Origin: Labilibaculum filiforme
GTDB lineage: Bacteria > Bacteroidota > Bacteroidia > Bacteroidales > Marinifilaceae
Assembly (NCBI RefSeq): GCF_002843315.1
Contig: NZ_MVDD01000004.1
Coordinates: 124,001-188,000, forward strand
Direction: 5' to 3'
Length of the DNA: 64,000 nt
Shown: one piece after another, positions 11,320-20,826 of the stretch
Numbering within the stretch: the first letter of the stretch is position 1
Layout: every line of letters starts with the position of its first letter
The notes under the pieces: generated by a model
Database searches by the model: none
What the model saw: the letters and a program-made list of their open reading frames with translations, nothing else
Told to the model about the DNA's origin: nothing
Position numbers and translations under genes: made by a program

Positions 11320-13860
11320 TTATTGAATACTTAGTTGAATAGTGTTGCTTTTAATGGCATCGGACAAAGCAACTATTTTAGCTGTTCCAACTTTTGTTGT
11401 GGATTGTAGAATTAATAAGCAACGCCCCTTATTGGTGCGAACAGTATTCGATTGATAGGTTTGGGTACTTGCAGCCGATCCATTATCTACACCTAATAAT
11501 TTAATTGCTCCTTCCAACTCAAAACTAATGTTTGCATCCGTTACAATCACTGGGTTATTATCCTTATCATAAAGCTGAGCAATAACATGTGCAACCTCGT
11601 ATCCATCGGCATTTAAGCTTGAATTATCAACACTTAGTTGAATTCTTACTGGTTCCGATGATGTTGTAATGGTAGAATTAATTTCTTTACCATCTTTCAC
11701 CCCTTTTGCTTCCAATTTTCCTTTTTGGAATGGAACTGCCCATTTATAGATACGATCTTCGAAATTTTTCAGACTTTTAATTCCTAAAGATACTCCATTT
11801 AAAAAGAGCTCTACTTCAGGACAATTCGAAATTACCTCAACAATTACGTCGCCTTCATTCGAGTAATTCCAGTGTTCTACTACCGGATACCATTCCCACA
11901 AGGCTTTTTGCCATGCATCAGGTTTTTTCTCGATAATATTTCCTGTTGCATCTATTTTATATTGTGAATCTTCAATAGAATTTGAGCAAATATAAATATG
12001 TGGTTCATTCGACCATAAGGTTTTATACATATGGTAAGATGGTTTTGGAAATGCAGCCAAATCGACCAAACCACTTGAGGTCGCTTTCTTTGGCCAATGT
12101 CCGTTAGATTCTCCAAGGTAATCTGTTCCTGTCCACAGAAATGTTCCAGATACAAAATCCCTCTCCTCAATAGCCTTCCACTCATGCCATTGCCCCAAAT
12201 TTTCTGTTCCCATTACAATTTTATTTGGATAATACTTTTTCGCGTAATCATACATTACACGACGGTAGCTAAACCCAACAATGTCCAATGCATCGGTATA
12301 ACCAGTTTCAAAACTTGCCGATGGTAAAATGCAGTTGGCAATCACCGGACGACTAGTATCTAAATCTTTGGTCCAGCCTGCCAATTTTTTTGCAGTTTCG
12401 CCAATTGTGTGCTCCAATGCTGGCATTTTATTGTATTCTGAACGAATTTTTTCTGGAGAAAATGGAGGTTGTGACCAAAAATATCCTCCTTGCCAATTCA
12501 TATTATCAAAGAAACCTGTCGCTTTTTTATTTCGAGGATAAGTCCACTCTATTTCATTTCCAATGCTCCACTGGAAAACAGAAGGATGATTTCGATGCGC
12601 TAACATGGTATTCTTTAAGTCAAATTCGGCCCATTCTTGAAAATGCTCTCCATATCCACGAGTTATATAATCGTCATGACGTTCGTTCATATTTAAACGC
12701 TTATCTTTTGCATAATCCCATTCATCGAAGAACTCATCCTGCACCAAAAAACCCATTTCATCGCATAATTCAAGCAATTCTTCCGAAGCAGGATTGTGTG
12801 CAATCCGCAAGGCGTTACATCCTCCATCCTTTAATATTTGCAAACGTCGTTTCCACACTCCTTTTGGTACAGCAGCTCCAACCAATCCTCCATCGTGGTG
12901 TTGGCAAACGCCTTTGATCTTCATATTTACATCATTCAGAAAAAATCCCTGTTCCTTATCGAAACGAATAGAACGAATTCCAAATGTAGTTTCATACACA
13001 TCAACACTATTTTTTTCGATCATAAGTTTCGAAACAGCCTTATATAAATTAGGAGTATCAACACTCCACAAGTCAGGATTAGCGATAACTACAGTCTGAT
13101 TCATTGTATTTTCACCCGGTTCTAGCTCCATAGTTTCAGAAATTATTTCTTTCACCTTACTGCCATTAGGAGCAAAAAATTCGGTGATAATGTGAAACAT
13201 TTTCTTTGTTTCAAAATCATTCGCCACAGTAATATCAACAGAAACAGTTGCCTCTTTAGAAGAAACCTGAGGTGTAGTAATAAAACTTCCCCAAATTGGG
13301 ATGTGTAATTTATTAACGCTTATCAACTTTACGTTTCTATAAATACCCGAACCTGTATACCATCTACTGTCGGCATATCTTGTATGATCGACCTTTACAG
13401 CCAAAACGTTATCTTTTCCTGCTGGATTTAAATAAGGTGTTAGATCGAAATAAAATGGAGAATATCCATAAGGATGCTCACCAAGTCTTTTGCCATTCAA
13501 CCACACTTCTGAATTATTATATACTCCATCAAAAAGGACATAGGTTAACTCATCCGCAGCAACGTTTACCGTGAAATGTTTACGATACCATCCTAAACCA
13601 CCAGGCAGATATCCAGTACATCCTTCTCCTTTAATAGAGTCAAAAGGAAACTCAACGCTCCAATCGTGCGGAAGATTCACTTCCCGCCACGAGGCATCAT
13701 CTAAATTTACCGCATAAGCATCGTTTGCATACTCTAAGGAAAATTTCCATCCAAAATTAAAATCTAATTCCCGTTGTGGCTCCTGAGCGGATTGACATCC
13801 TATCATTAAAAAGAACAACAAACCAATAGTTAATTTATTTATCATACCAGTAAAATACAT
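11320..13860 (-). CDS. Glycoside hydrolase family 2 lipoprotein, beta-galactosidase-like
   Basis: 846 aa with a lipoprotein signal whose lipobox is LMIGC (Cys22); a start at 13845 (MINKLTIG) is equally possible. Domain order: jelly-roll sugar-binding domain (about 30-180), Ig-like domain (about 190-300), TIM barrel (about 300-600) and C-terminal DUF4982/Ig-like domains. The acid/base is E436 in SIGNEIEW and the nucleophile is E553 in MGTENLGQW. Beside GH117, a beta-galactosidase acting on agar-type oligosaccharides is the natural prediction, as in Bacteroides plebeius and Zobellia agarolytic loci. No SusC/SusD pair is in the window, so this is not a full PUL. Beta-glucuronidase or another GH2 activity remains possible. 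Confidence 0.88.
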   Translation of the reverse strand: MYFTGMINKLTIGLLFFLMIGCQSAQEPQRELDFNFGWKFSLEYANDAYAVNLDDASWREVNLPHDWSVEFPFDSIKGEGCTGYLPGGLGWYRKHFTVNVAADELTYVLFDGVYNNSEVWLNGKRLGEHPYGYSPFYFDLTPYLNPAGKDNVLAVKVDHTRYADSRWYTGSGIYRNVKLISVNKLHIPIWGSFITTPQVSSKEATVSVDITVANDFETKKMFHIITEFFAPNGSKVKEIISETMELEPGENTMNQTVVIANPDLWSVDTPNLYKAVSKLMIEKNSVDVYETTFGIRSIRFDKEQGFFLNDVNMKIKGVCQHHDGGLVGAAVPKGVWKRRLQILKDGGCNALRIAHNPASEELLELCDEMGFLVQDEFFDEWDYAKDKRLNMNERHDDYITRGYGEHFQEWAEFDLKNTMLAHRNHPSVFQWSIGNEIEWTYPRNKKATGFFDNMNWQGGYFWSQPPFSPEKIRSEYNKMPALEHTIGETAKKLAGWTKDLDTSRPVIANCILPSASFETGYTDALDIVGFSYRRVMYDYAKKYYPNKIVMGTENLGQWHEWKAIEERDFVSGTFLWTGTDYLGESNGHWPKKATSSGLVDLAAFPKPSYHMYKTLWSNEPHIYICSNSIEDSQYKIDATGNIIEKKPDAWQKALWEWYPVVEHWNYSNEGDVIVEVISNCPEVELFLNGVSLGIKSLKNFEDRIYKWAVPFQKGKLEAKGVKDGKEINSTITTSSEPVRIQLSVDNSSLNADGYEVAHVIAQLYDKDNNPVIVTDANISFELEGAIKLLGVDNGSAASTQTYQSNTVRTNKGRCLLILQSTTKVGTAKIVALSDAIKSNTIQLSIQ

Positions 13861-14049
13861 TTAGTGATGTTTTTATATTTTCAATCAAAAATGCATCGAA
13901 AAATGAATATTTTAGTACAGTTTGCCTGAACAAAAACTAAACACCCCCGTTTTTTGAGCACTTTTATTCTGAACAAATAAGTTAAAGCAAATACCTTTAC
14001 TCCTACAAAACAAGTAATTAACAATTACACAACCTTACAAAGCTTTCCA

Positions 14050-15681
14050 ATGGCATATAGACTTTTCATTCTACTGTTTTTATTTCGTGCGGGATTACTT
14101 TTCTCTCAAAATTCGTCTCAGGCAAACGATAGTATCGTTTCTAACTTTTATAATCTCGATTCAAACAATCGATTTAGCACACAATATTCCGAAGGAATGA
14201 TTTTCAAGCTTCAGAATCGATATTCGAACCAAATTGAAAAAGGTGATACCTTGATGGCAATTCAAACCCTTTCAAAACTGGGTACAATCTATTCCAATCA
14301 TGCCTCCTACTCACAAGCTTATCAGCAATTTTGGAATGTGTTGCTCTTGGCCGATAAAATTAAAGATGAAGTTACTATTGCTCAAGCACATGAACAAATT
14401 GCTTGGCTCTATTCTATTTTCGAAAGAGAAGAGGAAGCTATCAGTTATTTTCAATCCTCTTTAGAAATAAAAAAGCGACTTTTGCAACAGGCTAAAATTT
14501 CTAAACAAAGTCTTCGTGCCAATTATTATGGCCTAACTACCTTATTTCGTGAACGAAACAAACCAACACTATCAAAAGCATATCTCGATAGTTGTTTTAT
14601 GATTCATTATTCGGGTGGAGAGAATGTAGCGCCAAGTGAGTTTCTCCTCGCAGAAGAAGGCTACTATCTGCTAAATCAGAACCGCACCACCCAAGCTCTT
14701 CAAAAAATGCATTCTATTGAAGCTTGGTTTCAAACCTATCAACCCGATTATTTAGTGATTCTTTACTCGTTTATAGGTGATGCATATCAAAAATTAAAAG
14801 CGCATAAAAAAAGTGAATATTACTATAAATTGTCTATTAAAATCAGCGAAAGCTCTAAAGGACATATGAATTACATTCCAAGAGTTCATCAGAAATTATC
14901 GGAGCTTTATTTTAATATGGGAGATTTCAAAAAAGCTCACCATCAATTATGCGAAGCCAAACTTTTAAATGAGCAATTGTTTGATAGTCGTAGTGAAAAA
15001 AACAGACCATTATTTGAGATTAACGACGAATTTAGAAAAGAAAAAGAAGCTCATCAAAAATTAATTCAACAACAACGACTGGCACAACTGGAACAAGAAG
15101 ATAAAATTTGGTTCCTTGAAAAAATACTATTTATAGCAGCTATTGTATTTCTATCTATATTAGTAAGCTTCTATGTTCGACACTTAAACACGAAACATCA
15201 AACCGAAAGAAATTTAGCCCAAAGCAATCAAGAACTTGAAAAAAACAAGAATAAAGAACTCTTCGAACTTAAGAATAAGGAATTAGCCATCTCGGCATTG
15301 CAATTAATCGAAAAAGATGAACTATTAAATCAATTAAAAAATAGTTTAACCAATGCCCCTACTCCTCCAAATGAAGTGGAAGTTAGAAAAATATTCAAAT
15401 CTATTTCCAATAGCAATGCGCAGAATTGGAAACAATTCGAAGCTCGTTTTGTAGCTGTAAATCAATCTTTTTTTAAAAATTTAAACGCAAAATATCCAAA
15501 CATAACTGCAGGAGAAAGAAAACTATGCGCCTTAGTAAAATTAAATTTCTCTAGTAAAGATATCGCAAAGCTTCTTGGAATTTCGACGGATAGTGTACAT
15601 ACTTTACGGTATCGGCTACGAAAAAAAATGGGACTTGATCGTTCGGATAATCTATTTAAACATCTGGAACTTTTGGGTTAA
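14050..15681 (+). CDS. TPR transmembrane regulator with LuxR-type HTH
   Basis: 543 aa. A signal peptide (1-20) leads into tetratricopeptide-like helical repeats (about 60-330), one transmembrane helix (about 355-373), a coiled-coil linker (about 380-430) and a C-terminal LuxR/GerE helix-turn-helix: ITAGERKLCALVKLNFSSKD then IAKLLGISTDSVHTLRYRLR. This SusR-like arrangement is common in Bacteroidota, where the periplasmic part senses and the cytosolic HTH acts. It is divergent from the GH2-GH117 pair with 189 bases between, which suggests it controls those enzymes; the ligand is unknown. Confidence 0.85.
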   Translation: MAYRLFILLFLFRAGLLFSQNSSQANDSIVSNFYNLDSNNRFSTQYSEGMIFKLQNRYSNQIEKGDTLMAIQTLSKLGTIYSNHASYSQAYQQFWNVLLLADKIKDEVTIAQAHEQIAWLYSIFEREEEAISYFQSSLEIKKRLLQQAKISKQSLRANYYGLTTLFRERNKPTLSKAYLDSCFMIHYSGGENVAPSEFLLAEEGYYLLNQNRTTQALQKMHSIEAWFQTYQPDYLVILYSFIGDAYQKLKAHKKSEYYYKLSIKISESSKGHMNYIPRVHQKLSELYFNMGDFKKAHHQLCEAKLLNEQLFDSRSEKNRPLFEINDEFRKEKEAHQKLIQQQRLAQLEQEDKIWFLEKILFIAAIVFLSILVSFYVRHLNTKHQTERNLAQSNQELEKNKNKELFELKNKELAISALQLIEKDELLNQLKNSLTNAPTPPNEVEVRKIFKSISNSNAQNWKQFEARFVAVNQSFFKNLNAKYPNITAGERKLCALVKLNFSSKDIAKLLGISTDSVHTLRYRLRKKMGLDRSDNLFKHLELLG

Positions 15682-15742
15682 ATAAGCTTACCATATATAT
15701 ATCACCTTAATTACCTGCAAGTTAACAATAAAGAAATACCTA

Positions 15743-15773
15743 TTTGAACTTGTCTTGACAACTTGTAGTTTTG
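15743..15773 (+). promoter_or_regulatory. Bacteroidota-type promoter (TTTG-N19-TAGTTTTG)
   Basis: TTTG at 15743-15746 and TAGTTTTG at 15766-15773 with a 19-base spacer reproduce the housekeeping Bacteroides promoter TTTG-N19-TAnnTTTG exactly. It drives the small gene starting at 15859 with a leader of about 80 bases. Confidence 0.75.
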
Positions 15774-15858
15774 CTATATCTTTAATCTCTCATTGTAATT
15801 TGCTTTCAATTTCCTTAAATTCGAACACTGCTATTTACCCAAACAAAATTACTATATA

Positions 15859-16104
15859 ATGAATATTTTAAGCACTATAAATAAGCAATTAAACCGACAA
15901 GAAGTTTTGGAAGAGCTTGTGAAAGTATTTTCGCCTTATGCACTAAACCTACTTAAATCGGGTGGCGATTTTAGTTATATGAATATGTATGCCGATAATT
16001 TCCGCGATCAATTACTCAATCAAACCAATTTTTCGGAATATGATATTTATACTATTCTAAATGAGGCCTGTGATATTAGCTGGAGAAATCAGGTGAACAA
16101 TTAA
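15859..16104 (+). CDS. Small hypothetical protein
   Basis: 81 aa, soluble and mostly predicted helical, rich in Asn, Leu and Tyr, with no signal peptide, Cys motif or family I recognise. A textbook promoter 85 bases upstream and a tight tail-to-tail overlap (four bases) with the ThrE-like gene argue that it is real rather than a chance frame. The function is unknown; an adaptor or small regulatory protein is only a guess. Confidence 0.65.
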   Translation: MNILSTINKQLNRQEVLEELVKVFSPYALNLLKSGGDFSYMNMYADNFRDQLLNQTNFSEYDIYTILNEACDISWRNQVNN

Positions 16105-17372
16105 GCAGGCAGCATGCTTTTCGAGGATACTTTTTTAATGTTCCGATCCATAAAACTACCCGAGAATATTAAGCCTCCAATAATGCCCATAAAAATGTAA
16201 AGTACTTGCGACCCCATATTACTGTGAGCACCGCCAGCATCTAAAAAAACACTGCTTAAACCAATAAATGCCTTACTTCCTGGAACCAGCATAATAATAC
16301 CAGGAACCAAAAATACCAACTGTGGCGATCTTGTAATTTTACTAAAAAGCTTACTAACACTCACCGCAACAATGGTTCCTATAAATATACTGACTAAAAT
16401 TCCTGCAAAATCGAAAAGTGTAGTGGTGTAAAAACTAATAAACCCTGCAATCACACAATATAAAACATCACGTGTTCTTACTTTAAACACAACCGCCAAA
16501 CTAAGTGCCAAAACAATAATAGCTATATAATCAAGCCACTCGGGCACATCGTTTACAACATTATTAGGTTGCAAATCAATAAACAAAGGAAGTATTGCTA
16601 AGCCTAAAACAACACCAAAAAATTGTTTGAAAAGGGAAACTAAGGCATCAAAAAGCTTGGCTGTGCCAGATACTAGACTTCTCGAAGTAATCTCCTCTAA
16701 TGCAGTGGTGATCGATAAGCCTGGAATAAAAACAATAATGGCAGCCAAAATAGTCATTGAAATATTAATTTGTTCAAATCGCAAAGACAGCATCCCTGTT
16801 ATAATCGTTGCCACAAAGGCAATTAACGACTCCAAAGCACTACGGATGTATCCCGATTTTTGTGCTAAAAGGGTAATTCCATAAATTACAGCTCCAATAA
16901 CAGAAGCAGTAATCGCAGAAGCCCAACTGGTATCCAATATCATACTAAATGCTCCCGCGGATAGAATAAAAGCAGCTAACTCAGTCAATTTTCCATAAGC
17001 AAAAGGTGCCGTTTTTAACCGCTCCATAGCTGTTTTCGCTTCTTCGAAACTAATTTTATTAGAAAGCACATCATTTGTGATTTCAACAATTCGCGACAAG
17101 GCACCCAAATTCAGTTCGCCAGGAGGTACGCACTCTACATAGTTGTATGTTTGCTCCTCCTCTTCATAAAACACATAGTTAATCCAGGTAGGAGTATCCA
17201 TAAAACTTCCCTTAATCCCCTTTTTTTCAGCAATATCGGTTAGGTATAACTGTGATTTGTAGGAAGGCACTCCATAAGTATGTAAAGCCTTTCCTAACTG
17301 CACTATGAATTTGTATTTTCCGGGAACCTGCATGCCTTTATCTTTCTGTTCTAAATAATTATTAATAAGCAA
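16101..17372 (-). CDS. Threonine/serine exporter ThrE family protein
   Basis: 423 aa fused form of the ThrE (DUF1212) family. It has an N-terminal soluble domain of about 130 residues, followed by about 10 membrane helices in two bundles (DUF1212 then the ThrE_2/DUF3815-like half). The GLSITTALEEITSRSLVSGT stretch is characteristic. Members export threonine or serine, or in some bacteria other small metabolites. Single gene, convergent with the small ORF on its left and divergent from SulP on its right. Substrate not established. Confidence 0.85.
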   Translation of the reverse strand: MLINNYLEQKDKGMQVPGKYKFIVQLGKALHTYGVPSYKSQLYLTDIAEKKGIKGSFMDTPTWINYVFYEEEEQTYNYVECVPPGELNLGALSRIVEITNDVLSNKISFEEAKTAMERLKTAPFAYGKLTELAAFILSAGAFSMILDTSWASAITASVIGAVIYGITLLAQKSGYIRSALESLIAFVATIITGMLSLRFEQINISMTILAAIIVFIPGLSITTALEEITSRSLVSGTAKLFDALVSLFKQFFGVVLGLAILPLFIDLQPNNVVNDVPEWLDYIAIIVLALSLAVVFKVRTRDVLYCVIAGFISFYTTTLFDFAGILVSIFIGTIVAVSVSKLFSKITRSPQLVFLVPGIIMLVPGSKAFIGLSSVFLDAGGAHSNMGSQVLYIFMGIIGGLIFSGSFMDRNIKKVSSKSMLPA

Positions 17373-17558
17373 GATGTATTTACGAATGCCCTCAACTAGC
17401 TTAAATTTTCACAAAAATACAATTTATTTATGCACTAAGCCATCGCATGAACTTGGTATTCTTTGTATTTATAGTAGTTGTAGAAAGATTACAAGTCGTT
17501 TTATTTTATTTTTAGTAAAATATTCCTCTTTTGGAGGATAACGAGAGGCTTTATGCAT

Positions 17559-17566
17559 TACTTTTG
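17559..17566 (+). promoter_or_regulatory. -7 promoter element for SulP
   Basis: TACTTTTG matches TAnnTTTG. A TTTG lies at 17530-17533, giving a long 25-base spacer, so the -33 part is doubtful. The predicted leader is about 125 bases. Confidence 0.45.
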
Positions 17567-17601
17567 CATCTCATAATAACCAAAAACGAAAAAATAAATT
17601 A

Positions 17602-17672
17602 GTCATAAAAACAGATACTCCCTTTTGGGACTCTTATTCATGACGGTTTTCTCCTGAACTTAATTGGGAGAA
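17602..17672 (+). promoter_or_regulatory. Structured 5' leader of SulP gene (candidate cis-regulatory RNA)
   Basis: Stem 1 pairs GTCAT (17602-17606) with ATGAC (17640-17644) and encloses a small TCCC-TTTT-GGGA hairpin. Stem 2 pairs TTCTCC (17649-17654) with GGAGAA (17667-17672), ending 25 bases before the ATG. There is no U-tract, so control of translation would be more likely than termination. It does not match a riboswitch I know. Confidence 0.35.
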
Positions 17673-17697
17673 TTACTACCCTTTAAACTATTAACAA

Positions 17698-19326
17698 ATG
17701 AACTCTATTTTTAAGCCTAAATTATTCACTGTACTAAAAGATTACAATTTTCAAGCCTTTCAAAAGGATTTGTTTGCAGGAATTATTGTAGGTATCGTTG
17801 CGCTTCCTTTAGCCATTGCTTTTGCGGTTGCTTCAGGTGTTTCACCAGAAAAAGGTTTAATTACAGCAATTATTGCCGGTTTTTTAATATCACTTTTGGG
17901 TGGTAGTCGTGTTCAAATTGGTGGACCTACGGGAGCTTTTATCGTAATTGTTTACGGTATCGTTAATCAATACGGAATTGATGGTTTAATGATTTCGACC
18001 TTTTTAGCAGGAGTTATCCTTATTCTGTTTGGCGTATTGCGTATGGGTGCAGTTTTAAAATTTATTCCGCATCCTCTAATTGTAGGGTTTACGTCGGGTA
18101 TTGCCTTAGTCATTTTTTCTACGCAAATCAAAGCTGCTTTTGGTTTAGATCTTGCGGAAGTTCCTTCAGAATTTCTCGCTAAATGGGCTTGCTACTTCGC
18201 AAATATTTCAAGTTTAAATATTTCTGCCGTAATCATTAGTGGAGGTACAATCTTATTAACATTATTCTCTGGCAAATTAATTCCAAAAATACCTGGTTCT
18301 TTTATCGCAATTATTGCAATGACAGCCTTGGTACAAATCTTCGGTTTGCAGGTTGATACCATTGAATCGGTATATGGAAGCATTCCTAATACATTTAGCT
18401 TTGATATGCCTACAGTGGATTGGACCAATCTACCCAACTATTTTCAACCAGCCATTACCATCGCTATTTTAGGAGCTATAGAATCTCTTTTATCCGCAGT
18501 AGTTGCCGACGGTATGATTGGTGGTAATCACCGATCCAACACAGAATTGATAGCACAGGGAATTGCAAATATATTCTCTCCTATTTTTGGTGGAATTCCT
18601 GCTACGGGGGCAATTGCCAGAACTGCAACCAACGTTAAAAATGGTGGACGCACGCCAGTTGCTGGTATAATTCATGCATTCACGCTACTACTTATAATGT
18701 TAGTGTTTGGACAATGGGCAAAATTAATTCCAATGTCGTGTTTAGCAGGTATTCTAATTGTTGTTTCCTATAATATGAGTGAATGGAGATCCTTTCGATC
18801 TATTTTAAAAGGAACCCGATTCGATACTATTGTTTTGCTTACTACCTTCTTTTTAACCGTACTGGTAGATTTAACCATCGCTATTGAAATGGGAATTGTA
18901 TTATCATCTCTAATTTTCATGTATCGTATGTCAAAAATCAATGGCATAATACCACTAGAATCAGAATCGGATGAAATTCAGAATTACAATCAAATCCCTA
19001 AACAAATAGAGATCTACGAAATTAGCGGTCCGTTCTTTTTTGCTGCTGCTAAAAGATATCAGGAAACCCTTCGCGATCTAAAAAGTTCTACGTCGATACT
19101 AATTATTCGAATGCGTCACGTTCCTTTTATGGATACAACCGGAGTTCGAAATTTTATCGAAATAATTAAGGATCTGAAAATTAGAAAAACAAAAGTGATT
19201 TTATCCGGAGTAAATTCCGAAGTATTGAAAGAACTTCAGAATAGTGAGATTCACAATTTAATAAGTGAAGAATTCATCTTCAACAATTTCGATGAAGCAC
19301 TTGAAGTTGCTAAAAAATCCTTATAA
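17698..19326 (+). CDS. SulP family anion permease with STAS domain
   Basis: 542 aa. The transmembrane core (about 20-410, roughly 12-14 helices) carries the SulP signatures VGIVALPLAIAFAVASGVSP and GGSRVQIGGPTGAF. A cytosolic STAS domain follows (about 440-542; MRHVPFMDTTGV marks its conserved loop). Members import sulfate, bicarbonate or other anions, often with Na+ or H+. No cysteine biosynthesis genes or carbonic anhydrase are nearby, so the anion is undecided. Single gene with its own leader and a downstream terminator. Confidence 0.92.
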   Translation: MNSIFKPKLFTVLKDYNFQAFQKDLFAGIIVGIVALPLAIAFAVASGVSPEKGLITAIIAGFLISLLGGSRVQIGGPTGAFIVIVYGIVNQYGIDGLMISTFLAGVILILFGVLRMGAVLKFIPHPLIVGFTSGIALVIFSTQIKAAFGLDLAEVPSEFLAKWACYFANISSLNISAVIISGGTILLTLFSGKLIPKIPGSFIAIIAMTALVQIFGLQVDTIESVYGSIPNTFSFDMPTVDWTNLPNYFQPAITIAILGAIESLLSAVVADGMIGGNHRSNTELIAQGIANIFSPIFGGIPATGAIARTATNVKNGGRTPVAGIIHAFTLLLIMLVFGQWAKLIPMSCLAGILIVVSYNMSEWRSFRSILKGTRFDTIVLLTTFFLTVLVDLTIAIEMGIVLSSLIFMYRMSKINGIIPLESESDEIQNYNQIPKQIEIYEISGPFFFAAAKRYQETLRDLKSSTSILIIRMRHVPFMDTTGVRNFIEIIKDLKIRKTKVILSGVNSEVLKELQNSEIHNLISEEFIFNNFDEALEVAKKSL

Positions 19327-19351
19327 ACAATTACAAGTGTTCAATTAAAAC

Positions 19352-19387
19352 TATACGTCTTATTATAAGCATAAAATAAGACGTATA
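19352..19387 (+). repeat. 13-bp perfect inverted repeat after SulP
   Basis: TATACGTCTTATT (19352-19364) pairs perfectly with AATAAGACGTATA (19375-19387) around a 10-base loop. It lies 26 bases after the SulP stop and about 55 bases before the GC-richer terminator. There is only a weak T-run after it, so it may be an mRNA-stabilising hairpin or a protein-binding palindrome. Confidence 0.55.
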
Positions 19388-19443
19388 AATTTCCTTTAGC
19401 AAACACGATGCAACCAAAACCACTATAATTAAGGAGAAAAATT

Positions 19444-19486
19444 AAACCGGACTATTAGGTAGTTATCCTAAAGTCCGGTTTTTTTC
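19444..19486 (+). terminator. Intrinsic terminator downstream of SulP
   Basis: AACCGGACT-A-TTAGG pairs with CCTAA-A-GTCCGGTT (one internal mismatch) and is followed by a T7 run. It is well placed for termination of SulP transcripts on the plus strand. Confidence 0.85.
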
Positions 19487-19524
19487 ATGTGCAAACCCTA
19501 ATTATAAGAACATGAAGAATCTTT

Positions 19525-19941
19525 TTATTGTGCCAACTCAAATGCTTCTTTAAGCGCATTCACAATTATATCGGGCACTACATGTGGTTTTCGTGTTTTA
19601 CCATTTACAAATACAAGCGTAGATGTTGCTGTGCAGGTTTTTTCATAGTTCCCATTTTCGAATTCGAATTCAAATTTAAAGCGAGCCTTTGGCAATTCTT
19701 TTATTCTAGTTCGAACCGTCAACTCTTCATCATAACCTGTTGGTTTCAAATACTTTAGATTCATTTCGATAACCGGAAGCATTATATTATTCTCCTCCAA
19801 CACTTTATCATTTATACCAAATTGCCGTAACAATTCAGTTCGTGCCAGATGACAATAATTAACGTAGTTGGCATGATATACATAGCCCATTTGGTCTACC
19901 TCATCATATCTAGGCCTTATTTTACATTCGCCAATAATCAT
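19525..19941 (-). CDS. Acyl-CoA thioesterase, 4HBT/YbgC-like hot-dog fold
   Basis: 138 aa from the ATG at 19941; a longer frame from 19980 would overlap the preceding ATPase by 43 bases, while the chosen start gives an ATGA overlap and begins MIIGECKIRPRYDEVDQMG. The motif YDEVDQMGYVYHANYVNYC contains the catalytic Asp of the YbgC/FadM type. The family hydrolyses acyl-CoA thioesters in the cytoplasm. It is the last gene of the ATPase/NifX cluster and translationally coupled to it. Whether it serves that system or is a passenger is unknown. Confidence 0.85.
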   Translation of the reverse strand: MIIGECKIRPRYDEVDQMGYVYHANYVNYCHLARTELLRQFGINDKVLEENNIMLPVIEMNLKYLKPTGYDEELTVRTRIKELPKARFKFEFEFENGNYEKTCTATSTLVFVNGKTRKPHVVPDIIVNALKEAFELAQ

Positions 19942-20825
19942 TGTTCTATTTTTTGTTCCGAACTGGCAACTTCCTTCCAAAGTTCCGATAGAATAATTCC
20001 AATTTCAGATTCTTTATTATACTCCAAAATTGTCTTTTTTGCTACCATCGAATGAACTACATCTTCGGAAAAAGGAAGTTTTCCCATTAGCTTAATGTCT
20101 TGTGATGCAAAAAAACTTTCCATTTGATTGCATATATCCAAATTAATATCAAATTTATTGATTAATGCATACATTGGAATTTTAAACGACTGTACCAATT
20201 CAACCAGACGTACTACATCATGAAATCCAGATTTACTTGGCTCTGTAATCAGAATTACAGCATCGGCTCCAGTGATTGAAGCAATTGCTGCACAACCAAT
20301 TCCTGGAGGTCCATCGTTTAAAATATAGTCTGCATTCTTTGCTTTGGCTATTTCTTTTGCGCTTTTTCGGATTTGAGTTACCAATTTACCCGAATTCTCT
20401 TCCCCTGGTCCCATTTTAGCATGAACCAATGGTCCAAAACGCGTATCGGACACGTACCAAAAATTATTCGTACTTCGCTCCGAACTAATTGCTCCTACAG
20501 GACATACACGTTCGCAAAGACGACAGCCTTCGCAAGCAAACGAATCGATTTCCAATCCACCACCCGTTTTAAAATTAATAGCATCAAATTTACAATGCTC
20601 TCTGCAAAGTCCACAATTGGTACATAAATCAGTATCAATAGAAGCAACCCAAGCCCCATCAAACACATGAGTTTCTTTATTTTCTGGTTGAAAAATAATG
20701 TGAAGATCCGCTGCGTCAACATCAGCATCTACAAAAACAGTATTTTCAATCACAGAAGCTAAGGCTGCCGTTATACTTGTTTTCCCGGTACCGCCTTTTC
20801 CACTTAATATTGTTATGTCCTTCAT
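19938..20825 (-). CDS. MinD/Mrp-type P-loop ATPase with 2x[4Fe-4S] ferredoxin insert (copy 2)
   Basis: 295 aa from the ATG at 20825 (an ATG at 20834 also exists). A deviant Walker A, SGKGGTGKTS, opens the protein. A bacterial-ferredoxin insert follows with two CX2CX2CX3C clusters (CTNCGLCREHC and CEGCRLCERVC). The later motif NDGPPGIGC belongs to the ATPase core. Such proteins are soluble ATPases linked to Fe-S or metal cofactor handling; in Desulfovibrio, paralogues form part of the ORP complex. It is encoded next to a sister ATPase with a similar layout, so a heterodimer is plausible. Confidence 0.9.
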   Translation of the reverse strand: MKDITILSGKGGTGKTSITAALASVIENTVFVDADVDAADLHIIFQPENKETHVFDGAWVASIDTDLCTNCGLCREHCKFDAINFKTGGGLEIDSFACEGCRLCERVCPVGAISSERSTNNFWYVSDTRFGPLVHAKMGPGEENSGKLVTQIRKSAKEIAKAKNADYILNDGPPGIGCAAIASITGADAVILITEPSKSGFHDVVRLVELVQSFKIPMYALINKFDINLDICNQMESFFASQDIKLMGKLPFSEDVVHSMVAKKTILEYNKESEIGIILSELWKEVASSEQKIEQ

Positions 20826-20826
20826 A

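Larger units (their letters stand above)
17373..17697. other. Intergenic region with SulP promoter and structured leader
   Basis: 325 bases between divergent genes. The right half carries a TACTTTTG -7 element (17559-17566) and two potential hairpins before the SulP start, described separately. The left half is AT-rich, and I see no further gene or repeat in it. Confidence 0.6.

Noticed and set aside
12390-12917. 175-codon plus-strand frame inside the GH2 gene
   Set aside because: Antisense shadow; the composition is that of reversed GH2 codons and there is no promoter.
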